NCBI GenBank assembly: GCA_030427425.1
Contig: JAUICQ010000012.1
Span: forward strand, 1 to 46,926
Length of the DNA stretch: 46,926 bases
Origin: Fimbriimonadia bacterium
GTDB taxonomy: Bacteria; Armatimonadota; Fimbriimonadia; Fimbriimonadales; Fimbriimonadaceae
Direction: 5' to 3'
A program made the position numbers and the translations under genes. Shown here piece after piece: positions 16,542 through 25,113 of this stretch. The first letter of the stretch is position 1, and every line of letters starts with the position of its first letter. The notes under the pieces were generated by a model, which was given only the letters and a program-made list of their open reading frames with translations, was not told the DNA's origin and searched no databases.

Positions 16542-18014
16542 ATGAAAAAAAGATTAGCCAAAGTTGTGCTGCTGCTTCTAAGCATAACACCTTTATCCCC
16601 TTACACTGCAAGAGATAATTCACCTAGAGAATATGAAGAGTGTGCAGAATCTTATCCTATAATTAGAAAAATATTCGATATTGAATTCTCAATTATGAAT
16701 ATTGTTCTAGAATCTCTTGATACCGATAAGCTTTTAGATGTTATTGAATCTTTTCTAAAGGATAAGGATATTTTAATACTTTTGAAGCATATGAATATAT
16801 GGGAGTTTCATCCCCTGAATACAATTAAGCAAATAAATAGATTAATAGCTTTTCAAAAAATCATCAGAAATCAGGAGGAAATGGAGAATTTTACTTTTGG
16901 GATTAAGCACATTGAACTTAAGAAGTTAGATTCTATTTCTTCGCAGGCTTTCTTTTTAAATGGTGATATGAAAAAAATCACTCCGGATCAGATGGATTTT
17001 ATCAGAACGACTATTCCTTCTGTAGAGGTGTTAATACTCAGTTGGGGAATAGTTACCCCAGAGTATATTATAAAGGTATTACAAGACGCAAAGAATCTGA
17101 GAAAACTATCGTTAAAATATTTCAGAACAGAAGGGCTTTGGGAAGAACTGCTCCTTATGTTGCCTCCATCTATGGAATGTATCAATATAAAAGGATCGAA
17201 TTATCAGGGGCAATGTATAGAATTGTTCAACAGATTTCAATGCTTAAAGATATTAAACCTAAATGATTGCAATATAGGAGATAATTGCTCGAGATTACTC
17301 GAATCTCTTTCTTCAAGTATTCAAGAATTATACATTGGTAAAAAAAGTTATATGTGGAATACGGAATTCTGGGTGCAAAATTTAGAAGAATTTCAACGAT
17401 TCCACCATTTAAAATGTTTAGACCTAAGTAGGTGTAGAATTGATAATTTTCCAATACTGCTAGTAACACTGCCACAGAGTATGGAAAAGCTAATCTTAAA
17501 TGAGGCCAACTATCAGGGGCAAAATGTTGAGGAGTTTAAGAGATTCAAAAATTTGCAGCGCTTAGAGCTTGAATTTTGTAAACTGCAAGAAAAATGGCCG
17601 ATCCTTCTTTGTTTACTTTCAGATACTATTGTAAATCTAAATTTATTTTTTACAGATTATGCTGGACAAAATATTGAGGAGTTTGGAAGATTCCACTCTC
17701 TTGAAGAATTATATCTAGGAGACTGTGATTTACGCGATGTATGTTCAGATCTTCTCAAGATTCTACCTGAGACCATTCAAGATTTAGACTTGTATGCAAC
17801 GGGATACCAAGGTGAGAACCTAGCAGAGTTTCAAAGATTGGTAAACCTAAAATACTTAGGCCTTGGCGACTGCCAGCTTTGGGACAAATGGCCTGCACTC
17901 ATACTGTCATTACCTGAAAATGTAGAACATTTAAAGATATTAGATAGCGATTTTCCAGACACTTTAGCTTACAGAGTAAATGAGGAGCGTCCTGGTTTAG
18001 AATTAGATTATTAA
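16542..18014 (+). CDS. Exported LRR protein, divergent, without PSAP/PPxY or CaaX
   Basis: 490 aa from the ATG at 16542, which follows GCAGGTAAC. The open frame also includes a TTG at 16530, which I reject. A signal peptide is clear (MKKRLAKVVLLLLSITPLSPYTA). The next ~150 residues match the N-terminal region of the other LRR proteins in layout: a Trp- and Asn-containing stretch (WEFHPLNTIKQINRLIAFQ) and a TPDQMDFI segment like their TEYQIQFLA. The C-terminal half has LRR units of about 50-60 residues built on YQGQNxEEFxRFxxLxxLxLxxCxL. It ends LELDY, with no C-terminal Cys, and it lacks the Pro-rich segment. It is convergent with a glycosyltransferase gene 16 bases away. Confidence 0.8.
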   Translation: MKKRLAKVVLLLLSITPLSPYTARDNSPREYEECAESYPIIRKIFDIEFSIMNIVLESLDTDKLLDVIESFLKDKDILILLKHMNIWEFHPLNTIKQINRLIAFQKIIRNQEEMENFTFGIKHIELKKLDSISSQAFFLNGDMKKITPDQMDFIRTTIPSVEVLILSWGIVTPEYIIKVLQDAKNLRKLSLKYFRTEGLWEELLLMLPPSMECINIKGSNYQGQCIELFNRFQCLKILNLNDCNIGDNCSRLLESLSSSIQELYIGKKSYMWNTEFWVQNLEEFQRFHHLKCLDLSRCRIDNFPILLVTLPQSMEKLILNEANYQGQNVEEFKRFKNLQRLELEFCKLQEKWPILLCLLSDTIVNLNLFFTDYAGQNIEEFGRFHSLEELYLGDCDLRDVCSDLLKILPETIQDLDLYATGYQGENLAEFQRLVNLKYLGLGDCQLWDKWPALILSLPENVEHLKILDSDFPDTLAYRVNEERPGLELDY

Positions 18015-18030
18015 ATAATACATATCATCA

Positions 18031-20079
18031 TTATCGATTAATCGGTTGATTTAAAAATTCCTTAATCTTTTCTTCGTTGGGATGCATCCAGAACTGAAGC
18101 AGATCCTGATTATAACCAGAAGGAGCTTGATAAGCGAGCAGTGCTTGGAGTTTATCGTTAAAAAGTTCATAATTAGATTCTTTTGTGAGATGTTCCTTGT
18201 TCTGTTCTACGTAATTAATCCAGTGGTGAAAATCCGGGTGTCCGTTCATCCGTGCTATTATTAGTAAATAATTGAGGGCTTCTAGTCCGAAAGGATTATG
18301 TTCCAGGGCTCTTTTACAATTCTGCACAATTAGTATGTCGATCCTTTTTTTTCCAAAAGCCATGAGTGTAGAGAGGTGGATGTAAGCTAAATAAAAAGCA
18401 AGGTCTTTATCTGGAGCGTTTTCAATCTCTTCATAAAGATTCAGAATAGTATACCGACCCCTCATCGATACTAGTACTTTTAATGTCTCTTCATGTGCGG
18501 GCGATTTATCTGCTAGCCCTGTGGAGCTACCCTTGTTGTGGTGCCGATATAATATTCCCGGTTCTTCAATATAAGCAAAATTAAGATAGGGAGATGCGTG
18601 CATCCAAAAGTAAAGATCGGAGGCATAGGGGGTCTGGAATCCGCCCATCTCTTCAATGTCTTTTCTTTTCATCATAATTGTGGGATGAAGAATAAAGTTT
18701 GTATCGTACATCTCTCTAGAAATACTCTTAGAGGGCAGTGTGTTGAGTGTTGAGTTGTTAATCTTGCGATGAGCGCTTTTCCCGCTATCAACAATGCCGG
18801 AAATATTTGTATACGATATGGATAGATGTTCATTCTGTTCAAACGCATCCAATTGATTTTTAATCCGATGAGGATACATGATATCATCACCATCTATTCT
18901 TGCGATGTAGGTACTATTGGTCTCGTCTTGAAGAGTCTGGATGAGTTTATCAAATGCATCAAGATTTTTCCCGATGTTATTCTGATATTTATATCGGAGT
19001 CTTTTATCGTGGGAATATTTTTTAATGATATCTGCAGTTTTATCGGTTGATCCGTCATCTAGAATCAAAAATTCAAAATCTTTAGAGGTCTGACCCAATA
19101 CGGAGATGATAGTCTGCTCGAGATATTTTTCCTGATTATGTACTGGACATACTATGGCCAATTTATGAAAAGGGGGCTCCTCACGTAGAATGGTAGAATC
19201 TGGAATATAAACCGATGTCTTTTGTTTGATATCCTCAAAGAGATCTTTATTGTCTTGCACTGCTGGTTGTTTGTTCTTATCATTAGAAGCTAAAGCCTTT
19301 CTTAGCGCATTGTAAATTGTGTCACTGTAGCTTGATTCATACTCAGCTACTGGAATATTAAAAGGATTTCCTCCAGATGCTACTATCTCATGTTGTTTAA
19401 CATTTGAATTGTCTGCTGGATAAGTGAAATGTAAGTTGATTTTACTTTGTGATATTTTTTTCTGCATCTCCCAGTGGGGTAGATAACCTCTTGCTGTGTA
19501 ACGGAGTTCTTTATATTTTTCCCAGCCAAATCCCCAGACATGTATAATGAATCCGTTATTGACGAGATCTGTCAGGATTTTTGCTTTTTCGTCTGTTGCA
19601 GTGCCGATGTATGAGAGGTCGTATTTTTTTTCTAGTTGATAATCTTGGTAATTATCTAAAAAGAGTCCTTCTGGTATTGTATTTCGAAAAGTAGTATTGA
19701 ATCCCCATATTTCATCATAGATATCATGTGCTTCTGGAGAACAGTCTGCTTTTGTATCTAAGCAAATTCCAAAAACGGGAGGCAGAGTAGAGGAATGATT
19801 CGATTTAATATTATGCAGGACTCCCGAAGGTTTATCTTTAAAAATTTCTATAACTAGCTGAAAGTGTTCTCTCTGGAGAAGCTCAGATACTTCTTCAGAG
19901 TTATATTGGCCTACAGTACGGACCGTGATTTCGTTATCTTCAAATCCGATTATGGTATCCGTTTTTAATCGGAAAGGATGGCCTAATGTTTTAATGAGTG
20001 GCTGAACATAGTTATAGTATGCAAAACAAGTATCGTATTGAGGAGATTCGAATCCATTGCCTATGAGCAGCCAGTTCAT
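18031..20079 (-). CDS. Two-part glycosyltransferase: CgeB-like plus GT2 domain
   Basis: 682 aa. Residues 1-~290 resemble CgeB-type glycosyltransferases with a GT-B fold (YDLSYIGTATDEKAKILTDL, VWGFGWEKY, then ISQSKINLHFTY and VASGGNPFNIP). This is the same family as the protein at 35938. From about residue 305 a GT2/GT-A domain begins (KLAIVCPVHNQEKYLEQTI, FEFLILDDGSTDKTADI), with the metal-binding DxD in RIDGDD and the usual YxMHASPYL-type acceptor segment. The last ~120 residues look helical and TPR-like. The donor sugar and acceptor are unknown. Joining the two folds suggests a protein that adds two sugars in succession. No membrane segment or signal peptide is seen, so it should be cytoplasmic. 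Confidence 0.8.
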   Translation of the reverse strand: MNWLLIGNGFESPQYDTCFAYYNYVQPLIKTLGHPFRLKTDTIIGFEDNEITVRTVGQYNSEEVSELLQREHFQLVIEIFKDKPSGVLHNIKSNHSSTLPPVFGICLDTKADCSPEAHDIYDEIWGFNTTFRNTIPEGLFLDNYQDYQLEKKYDLSYIGTATDEKAKILTDLVNNGFIIHVWGFGWEKYKELRYTARGYLPHWEMQKKISQSKINLHFTYPADNSNVKQHEIVASGGNPFNIPVAEYESSYSDTIYNALRKALASNDKNKQPAVQDNKDLFEDIKQKTSVYIPDSTILREEPPFHKLAIVCPVHNQEKYLEQTIISVLGQTSKDFEFLILDDGSTDKTADIIKKYSHDKRLRYKYQNNIGKNLDAFDKLIQTLQDETNSTYIARIDGDDIMYPHRIKNQLDAFEQNEHLSISYTNISGIVDSGKSAHRKINNSTLNTLPSKSISREMYDTNFILHPTIMMKRKDIEEMGGFQTPYASDLYFWMHASPYLNFAYIEEPGILYRHHNKGSSTGLADKSPAHEETLKVLVSMRGRYTILNLYEEIENAPDKDLAFYLAYIHLSTLMAFGKKRIDILIVQNCKRALEHNPFGLEALNYLLIIARMNGHPDFHHWINYVEQNKEHLTKESNYELFNDKLQALLAYQAPSGYNQDLLQFWMHPNEEKIKEFLNQPINR

Positions 20080-20188
20080 ATCAGTATAATTATTGGTATA
20101 TTTTAGGTACTAGTATAGTAATAATACGGAGTGCTTTAGCACTATTTACAAAATCTTAGTATTTATTTCCTGTCATAATAAGAAATGT

Positions 20189-20761
20189 ATGGAAATAGAG
20201 ATACCCGATAGCATAAAACACCTTTACGAAGAGGGGAGGAATCCGGTTGTTAAAATTCCGAATCCTGTTCTAAGGCAGATGTGTTTACCTGTTCAGAAGA
20301 TTACAAAAAAGACTCAGCAGTTTATAGATGATCTTGTGTACTGGTCTTTAAATGCAGATGGTGTTGGTATATCAGCCCCACAGTTGGGACGATTGGAGCG
20401 TATCATGATTGTAGATCCGGAAGTAGGGAATCCGGACGTATATATTAATCCAGAAATTATCCATACAGAAGGGGAATTTATTTTAGAAGAGGGTTGTCTT
20501 AGTATTCCAGGAATAATCGGAACGGTTAAGCGGCACCATACCGTTACGGTGAAAGGTTTAAACCGAAAAGGGGAAGTTTTCGAGAAAACATACTCTAAAT
20601 TAGGTGCTGCTGTAGTGCAACATGAATTAGACCATTTAAACGGAGTGCTTTTTATTGATAGAGTTGAACCGGATTCTCTTTACGCTTACGATTATTCGGA
20701 AGCTGCAAAAGAGAAAAGAAGAAAGAAACGAGAAGAGTATAGTACGTCTGATGAAGAGTAA
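20189..20761 (+). CDS. def: Peptide deformylase
   Basis: Removes the N-formyl group from nascent proteins. All three motifs are present: GVGISAPQ (58-65), EGCLS (101-105) with metal ligand C103, and HELDH (145-149) with ligands H145 and H149 and catalytic E146. Length is 190 aa with a Lys/Arg-rich tail. The second residue of motif 1's AA pair is kept as Ala (ISAPQ). The gene is 10 bases upstream of fmt, the usual def-fmt pairing. Confidence 0.95.
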   Translation: MEIEIPDSIKHLYEEGRNPVVKIPNPVLRQMCLPVQKITKKTQQFIDDLVYWSLNADGVGISAPQLGRLERIMIVDPEVGNPDVYINPEIIHTEGEFILEEGCLSIPGIIGTVKRHHTVTVKGLNRKGEVFEKTYSKLGAAVVQHELDHLNGVLFIDRVEPDSLYAYDYSEAAKEKRRKKREEYSTSDEE

Positions 20762-20771
20762 TTAGCATATT

Positions 20772-21710
20772 ATGAAGATTGTTTTTTTTGGAACAAGTAC
20801 ATTTGCCTGTCCTGCATTAGAAGTGTTAGCCGATCATGTTGGTTTAGTTGTTTCTCAGTGTGATAAACCTGTTGGGCGTGGGATGAAAGTGTCTTCTACT
20901 CCGGTGAAGAAGTTAGCGGAGAAACTAGGTATTCCGGTATTAACTCCTGACAAAGCGAGCGATCCCGACTTTATCCAGACAGTACGTGAAGGGGAGTACG
21001 ATCTTGCTATAGTAGCAGCATATGGAAAAATTTTGAAAGAGGAGTTGTTGGCTACTACTAAACGGGGATTTTTTAATCTTCACGGATCGATTCTTCCTGC
21101 CTACCGTGGAGCTGCGCCAGTCCAGTACTCTATTATGAACGGGGATTCCGAAACGGGGGTCACGCTGATGAAGATGGATGAAGGGATGGATACCGGGAAC
21201 ATAATAGACATTGTTACTACGGAGATAAATCCTGAAGAGATGATTAACAGCTTATATGAAAGGTTGGCTCATCTTGCTGGTGATTTAATAAAGGACAACA
21301 TAGAATCGTTATTCCGTGGTGATTATAAAGAGACGGTTCAGGATGAAGAGAAGGCGACCTTTGCTCCAAAAATTTTACGAGACGATTGTGTTTTAGATTT
21401 CAATAAATCGGCTAATGACTTGTATAATTTATATCGATCGGTGTATCCAAAGCCGGGTGTCACTATGGTTGTTGAAAATATGAAGTTTCCCGAAGTATAT
21501 CTTCCGGAAATTAGTGCTTCTGACTATACAGATGATGAGAGTTATTATCCTGGCACAATAGTGAGTACTAATCCACATTTAATTGTAGCTTGCGGTAAAG
21601 GTTTTATCATGCTGAACCAAGTGCTTGTACCGGGAAAGAAGGCTATTTCAGGATCCGATTTTGCTCGAGGGTATGGCATTAAGGTCGGTAGTGTGCTGCC
21701 TAGTAAATAA
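20772..21710 (+). CDS. fmt: Methionyl-tRNA formyltransferase
   Basis: Formylates initiator Met-tRNA using 10-formyl-tetrahydrofolate. The N-terminal formyltransferase domain begins KIVFFGTSTFACPALEVL and carries the hallmark HGSILPAYRGAAP (catalytic His and Arg-Gly-Ala-Ala-Pro), then ETGVTLMKMDEGMDTG. The C-terminal OB-like domain starts near residue 205. Length is 312 aa, normal for Fmt. It forms an operon with def. Confidence 0.95.
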   Translation: MKIVFFGTSTFACPALEVLADHVGLVVSQCDKPVGRGMKVSSTPVKKLAEKLGIPVLTPDKASDPDFIQTVREGEYDLAIVAAYGKILKEELLATTKRGFFNLHGSILPAYRGAAPVQYSIMNGDSETGVTLMKMDEGMDTGNIIDIVTTEINPEEMINSLYERLAHLAGDLIKDNIESLFRGDYKETVQDEEKATFAPKILRDDCVLDFNKSANDLYNLYRSVYPKPGVTMVVENMKFPEVYLPEISASDYTDDESYYPGTIVSTNPHLIVACGKGFIMLNQVLVPGKKAISGSDFARGYGIKVGSVLPSK

Positions 21711-21732
21711 AATAGTTTTTTTACTTTACAGA

Positions 21733-21760
21733 TTGTTGATTCAATAAAGAATAGTATAAT
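21733..21760 (+). promoter_or_regulatory. Promoter of LRR copy 3, near-leaderless
   Basis: TTGTTG (21733-21738), a 16-base spacer and TATAAT (21755-21760). The ATG at 21768 is only 7 bases after the -10 box, so the transcript would begin at or next to the start codon. No Shine-Dalgarno is present. The same arrangement (TAAAAT, 7 bases, ATG) precedes the LRR gene at 35804. Confidence 0.55.
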
Positions 21761-21767
21761 CTCATTA

Positions 21768-23843
21768 ATGTTAAATTTTTTGAAAAATAGTTTACATTTT
21801 AAATGTTTCGTTTTATGTGTGGCATCCATCCATACTGGTAGTGCCATGGAAGAGACTCTCGAAAAACCATCAGCTCCTCCTATGTACGAAGAACTTCCAA
21901 CTGCTAGAGCCATGGAAGAGACAATAGCCGAACCATCTGCTCCTCCTATGTACGAAGAGCTCCCACCCGCCTATGATGATCTATACCAAGCCAATGAATC
22001 GGAACTGCTAAGGATAAACGATAACTGGAATGCTCAGGATATCGATACGCTTTTAGATGAAATGGAACGTACTCTAAATGAGGGAGGTGACCTGGAAAAA
22101 TACCTCCACCCCATCACGTGGATGAATAAACCTGTTACAACTATAAAGCAGTTAGATAGGGTTGTTATACTACAGCATAGCAGGTTTAATGCCATCTTAC
22201 CTATCACCGATATCAGACTATGTGCCACAGAAAGCAGCCTGACAGAGTATCAGATACAATTCTTAGCCAACCTGCCACATATACGCTTATTCCATCTTAC
22301 ATGCAAAAACAGTAATCAGGAGATAATCCCACTATTGGATAGCTTAGCACAACGCAGACTTGTAGACTTAAACTTGTCTTCTTCTAGCGAAAATGATTAT
22401 GCTAAACTAAGTGTAAAGAATAATACTCATTTACATAGCTTTCATCTTTCTGGTTGCAATCATGTACCAGATGACATGCTGAAGCGATACATTAATTCTC
22501 TTCCAGATACTATTGAGCAACTGACTTTGAAAGATGCTTCTTTATCGGAGAGTATATTATTAGAGGCTATTCCTAGGTTTCGAGGATTAAAAGTCTTAAA
22601 AATATGTCATTATAATCAGCTCTCCTCCAGTGCCATCGATATCGTGTTAAAACTACTACCAGAGGCTATGGAAGAACTGGATTTATCGGGTACACAATTA
22701 TCATATGAAAGCCTGGAACAGATCGCTCAGTTCCAGGGATTGAAGAGGTTAAGATTATGCAATTGGTCTCTGAGCGCTTCTTCCTTAGAGAGATTCTTAG
22801 TCAATCTTCCAGATATCATCGAAGAACTGGATTTGTCAGCGACAGACGTTCTGGATTTCTCAGAGACAGACTTAATCGGTAAAGGACTAGAGCAGATTGC
22901 TCGGTTCCAGAGATTGAAGAAGTTAAATTTGAGCTATTGTATGTCTCTTGGCAGTTCTAGTTTAGAAAAATTGTTAACTTCACTCCCCGACAACCTAGAA
23001 GAACTAGATCTATCGGATACATACTTAACTTTTGAAGGACTATTGCAGATAGCACATTGCCATGGATTGAAGAGATTGGTTATACGTAGATGTCCGTTCC
23101 TTGCCTCTGAAGTTATAAATAGTATATTATGGAAATTACCAGAAGGATTAACATTGAAATATGGATACGATACTACTATAACTATTCAGAAAAACAATCT
23201 CATTCCTCCCAAAATAGTGAGCTTAAATAATAGTAAATTAAGCTCTGCGAATTTGAATAAATACTTCGCATTCCTGCCAGATAACCTAGAAGAACTAGAT
23301 CTAGCGGAGACTAACTTAACAGATGAAGGACTAAAGCAGATTGCTCGGTTCCAGAGATTGAAGAGGTTAAATTTATGTGATTGTAAGTCTCTGAGCGGTT
23401 CTGGGTTAGAAAACTTGTTAGCCAATCTACCAGAGGGTATCGAAGAACTGTATCTAACAAATACACACTTAACAGATGCAGGACTGAACCATATCGCTCG
23501 GTTCCAGAGATTGAAGAGGTTGAGTTTGAAACTGTGTACGTCTTTGAGTGCTCCTGCTTTAGAAAACTTGTTAGCCAGGCTACCAGTTACCATCGAAAAA
23601 CTGTATCTATCGGAAACAAACTTAACCGATAAAGGGCTGAAGCAGATCGCTCGGTTCCAGAGATTGAAGGGGTTGTATATATGTGGTTGTACGTCTCTGA
23701 GCGGTTCTGCAGTTAAAAAAATATTGTGGAAAATGCCCGAGGGTATAGAAGTTACAGATGTAAACTGGAAGACTAGAACTATTGATAAAAGAATGCAGGA
23801 GTCTCCCAGGAAAGAAGGCGATTGTAGTTGTACTGTATTGTAA
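21768..23843 (+). CDS. Exported LRR protein with doubled PSAP/PPxY segment and CaaX tail (copy 3)
   Basis: 691 aa, the longest of the family. The signal peptide (MLNFLKNSLHFKCFVLC...) is cut after TGSA. The Pro-rich segment occurs twice: PSAP (34-37)/PPMY (37-40), then PSAP (56-59)/PPMY (59-62) with PPAY (66-69). The first copy has the MEETLEK wording of the gene at 10508, and the second has the MEETIAE wording of the gene at 8697. LRR units follow in two blocks (about 150-450 and 490-660), separated by the ILWKLPEGL...IPPK cap, with an extra ATDVLDFSE insertion near residue 360. The tail is basic (KRMQESPRK) and ends CSCTVL: a complete CaaX with Leu at X, plus a second Cys two residues before. 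The start is set by the shared near-leaderless promoter. Inferred role: host-directed effector. Confidence 0.87.
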   Translation: MLNFLKNSLHFKCFVLCVASIHTGSAMEETLEKPSAPPMYEELPTARAMEETIAEPSAPPMYEELPPAYDDLYQANESELLRINDNWNAQDIDTLLDEMERTLNEGGDLEKYLHPITWMNKPVTTIKQLDRVVILQHSRFNAILPITDIRLCATESSLTEYQIQFLANLPHIRLFHLTCKNSNQEIIPLLDSLAQRRLVDLNLSSSSENDYAKLSVKNNTHLHSFHLSGCNHVPDDMLKRYINSLPDTIEQLTLKDASLSESILLEAIPRFRGLKVLKICHYNQLSSSAIDIVLKLLPEAMEELDLSGTQLSYESLEQIAQFQGLKRLRLCNWSLSASSLERFLVNLPDIIEELDLSATDVLDFSETDLIGKGLEQIARFQRLKKLNLSYCMSLGSSSLEKLLTSLPDNLEELDLSDTYLTFEGLLQIAHCHGLKRLVIRRCPFLASEVINSILWKLPEGLTLKYGYDTTITIQKNNLIPPKIVSLNNSKLSSANLNKYFAFLPDNLEELDLAETNLTDEGLKQIARFQRLKRLNLCDCKSLSGSGLENLLANLPEGIEELYLTNTHLTDAGLNHIARFQRLKRLSLKLCTSLSAPALENLLARLPVTIEKLYLSETNLTDKGLKQIARFQRLKGLYICGCTSLSGSAVKKILWKMPEGIEVTDVNWKTRTIDKRMQESPRKEGDCSCTVL

Positions 23844-23885
23844 TATGTAGTGGGCAGAGCTAGAAGTATTTTGTATTTTATAAAA

Positions 23886-24175
23886 TCGGGCGGAGCTCCC
23901 CTTCGAGGATAAACTCATCTTTAAAACGCCGGGAAGACGGTGGTAGTTAGGGGATATTGTTAGTTTGTGAACCCACATCTAGGTATTTTTATCGATAAAT
24001 GGTTCCCCTTCGAGGATGACCGACCTAGTGGGATATGAGTGGTAGCTTTGACCCCCGCATCTGAAACTTTAGGCTAATGTTTCAAGTATTTTTAGAAGGC
24101 CATAGACCCCGCTCCGTCCTCGAAGGGGAACCATATACAACATCGGGGCGACAAATGAGATGTGGATTGTTAAAG
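23886..24175. repeat. Mosaic palindromic repeat region R3
   Basis: Fills the gap between the convergent LRR copy 3 and etfA. The stretch about 23910-24020 is the reverse complement of about 31520-31630 in R6 (shared AACTAACAATATCC, CCGTCTTCCCGG and TTATCGATAAA). From about 24047 it continues with the ACTTTAGGCTAATGTTT...GACCCCGCTCCGTCCTCG module seen in R1, R5 and R6. No gene is seen. Confidence 0.8.
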
Positions 24176-24228
24176 TATCGTCCCGCCTTCTATCAATACC
24201 GACTACTTACTATCAGGCTAAACTAACC

Positions 24229-25113
24229 CTACATCTTATTCATCAGTTCAGGCAAAACCTCAAAAAGATCCCCGACCAGCCCGATATCTGCTATCTCAAA
24301 GATAGGTGCATCGGCATCGGTGTTAATGGCCACAATCACTTTACTATCCTTAATACCTGCCATATGTTGTGTTGAACCTGATATTCCAGCAGCAATATAT
24401 AAGTTTGGAGCCACAATTTTCCCTGTCTGACCCACTTGCAATTCATTAGGTGCAATACCGCTATCAACGGCCGCTCTGGTAGCGCCAACCGCTCCATTTA
24501 ATTTATCGGCCAGTCCGCCTACTACTTTTTCGAATGTTTCGGCGTCCTTCAGGGGTCTGCCACCTGAAACAACTACTTCAGCTTGGGTAAGATCGGGTCT
24601 GCCTTCCTGTCTTTTTGCTTCGGAAATAATTTTAACAGCAGAGTTCATGGTGAGATCTGTTTTTTCGGGTTCCTTAGCAGAATCTGGATTCTCTACTGCA
24701 AAATTAGAGGGCCTGAATGTAATTACAGTAGGAGCCGATTCTATTTCTACTTTTGCTATTACAGAACCAGCGACTATGGGTCGCTTAAAAGTTTTTTCGT
24801 TGCAAACTTCGATAACGTCGGTGATTGCGCCTGCATCGATGGATCCGGCTAGTCGTGGCATAATATCCTTAGAGAGCATGCTAGATACCGCAGCGATATG
24901 AGTGTAGTTCTCAGCCAATGTCTTCAGTCCGTTTACTACTCCATCTGTAGCTGGTAAAGAGTTTAATTCACAGAACCAATTTTTTTCTCCAGGCATGGCT
25001 GTACCGGATGGAGCAATCAGTAGAACATCGAATGGAAGTCCCATGGCTTTGCCGAATCCTGCACATGCATTAAGTTCGGATGGTTGAAATGCAATTAATA
25101 ATAATCGGCTCAT
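24229..25113 (-). CDS. etfA: Electron transfer flavoprotein alpha subunit
   Basis: FAD-carrying subunit of the ETF heterodimer, which takes electrons from acyl-CoA and other dehydrogenases. The C-terminal FAD domain shows VVSGGRPL, then GATRAAVDSG and LYIAAGISGSTQHMAGIKDS with INTDADAPIF, all typical of EtfA. At 294 aa it is slightly shorter than usual (about 310-320), with the difference in the N-terminal domain. It overlaps etfB by 4 bases and is preceded by AGGAG, so the two are translated together. No ETF-quinone oxidoreductase gene is in the window. Confidence 0.95.
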   Translation of the reverse strand: MSRLLLIAFQPSELNACAGFGKAMGLPFDVLLIAPSGTAMPGEKNWFCELNSLPATDGVVNGLKTLAENYTHIAAVSSMLSKDIMPRLAGSIDAGAITDVIEVCNEKTFKRPIVAGSVIAKVEIESAPTVITFRPSNFAVENPDSAKEPEKTDLTMNSAVKIISEAKRQEGRPDLTQAEVVVSGGRPLKDAETFEKVVGGLADKLNGAVGATRAAVDSGIAPNELQVGQTGKIVAPNLYIAAGISGSTQHMAGIKDSKVIVAINTDADAPIFEIADIGLVGDLFEVLPELMNKM

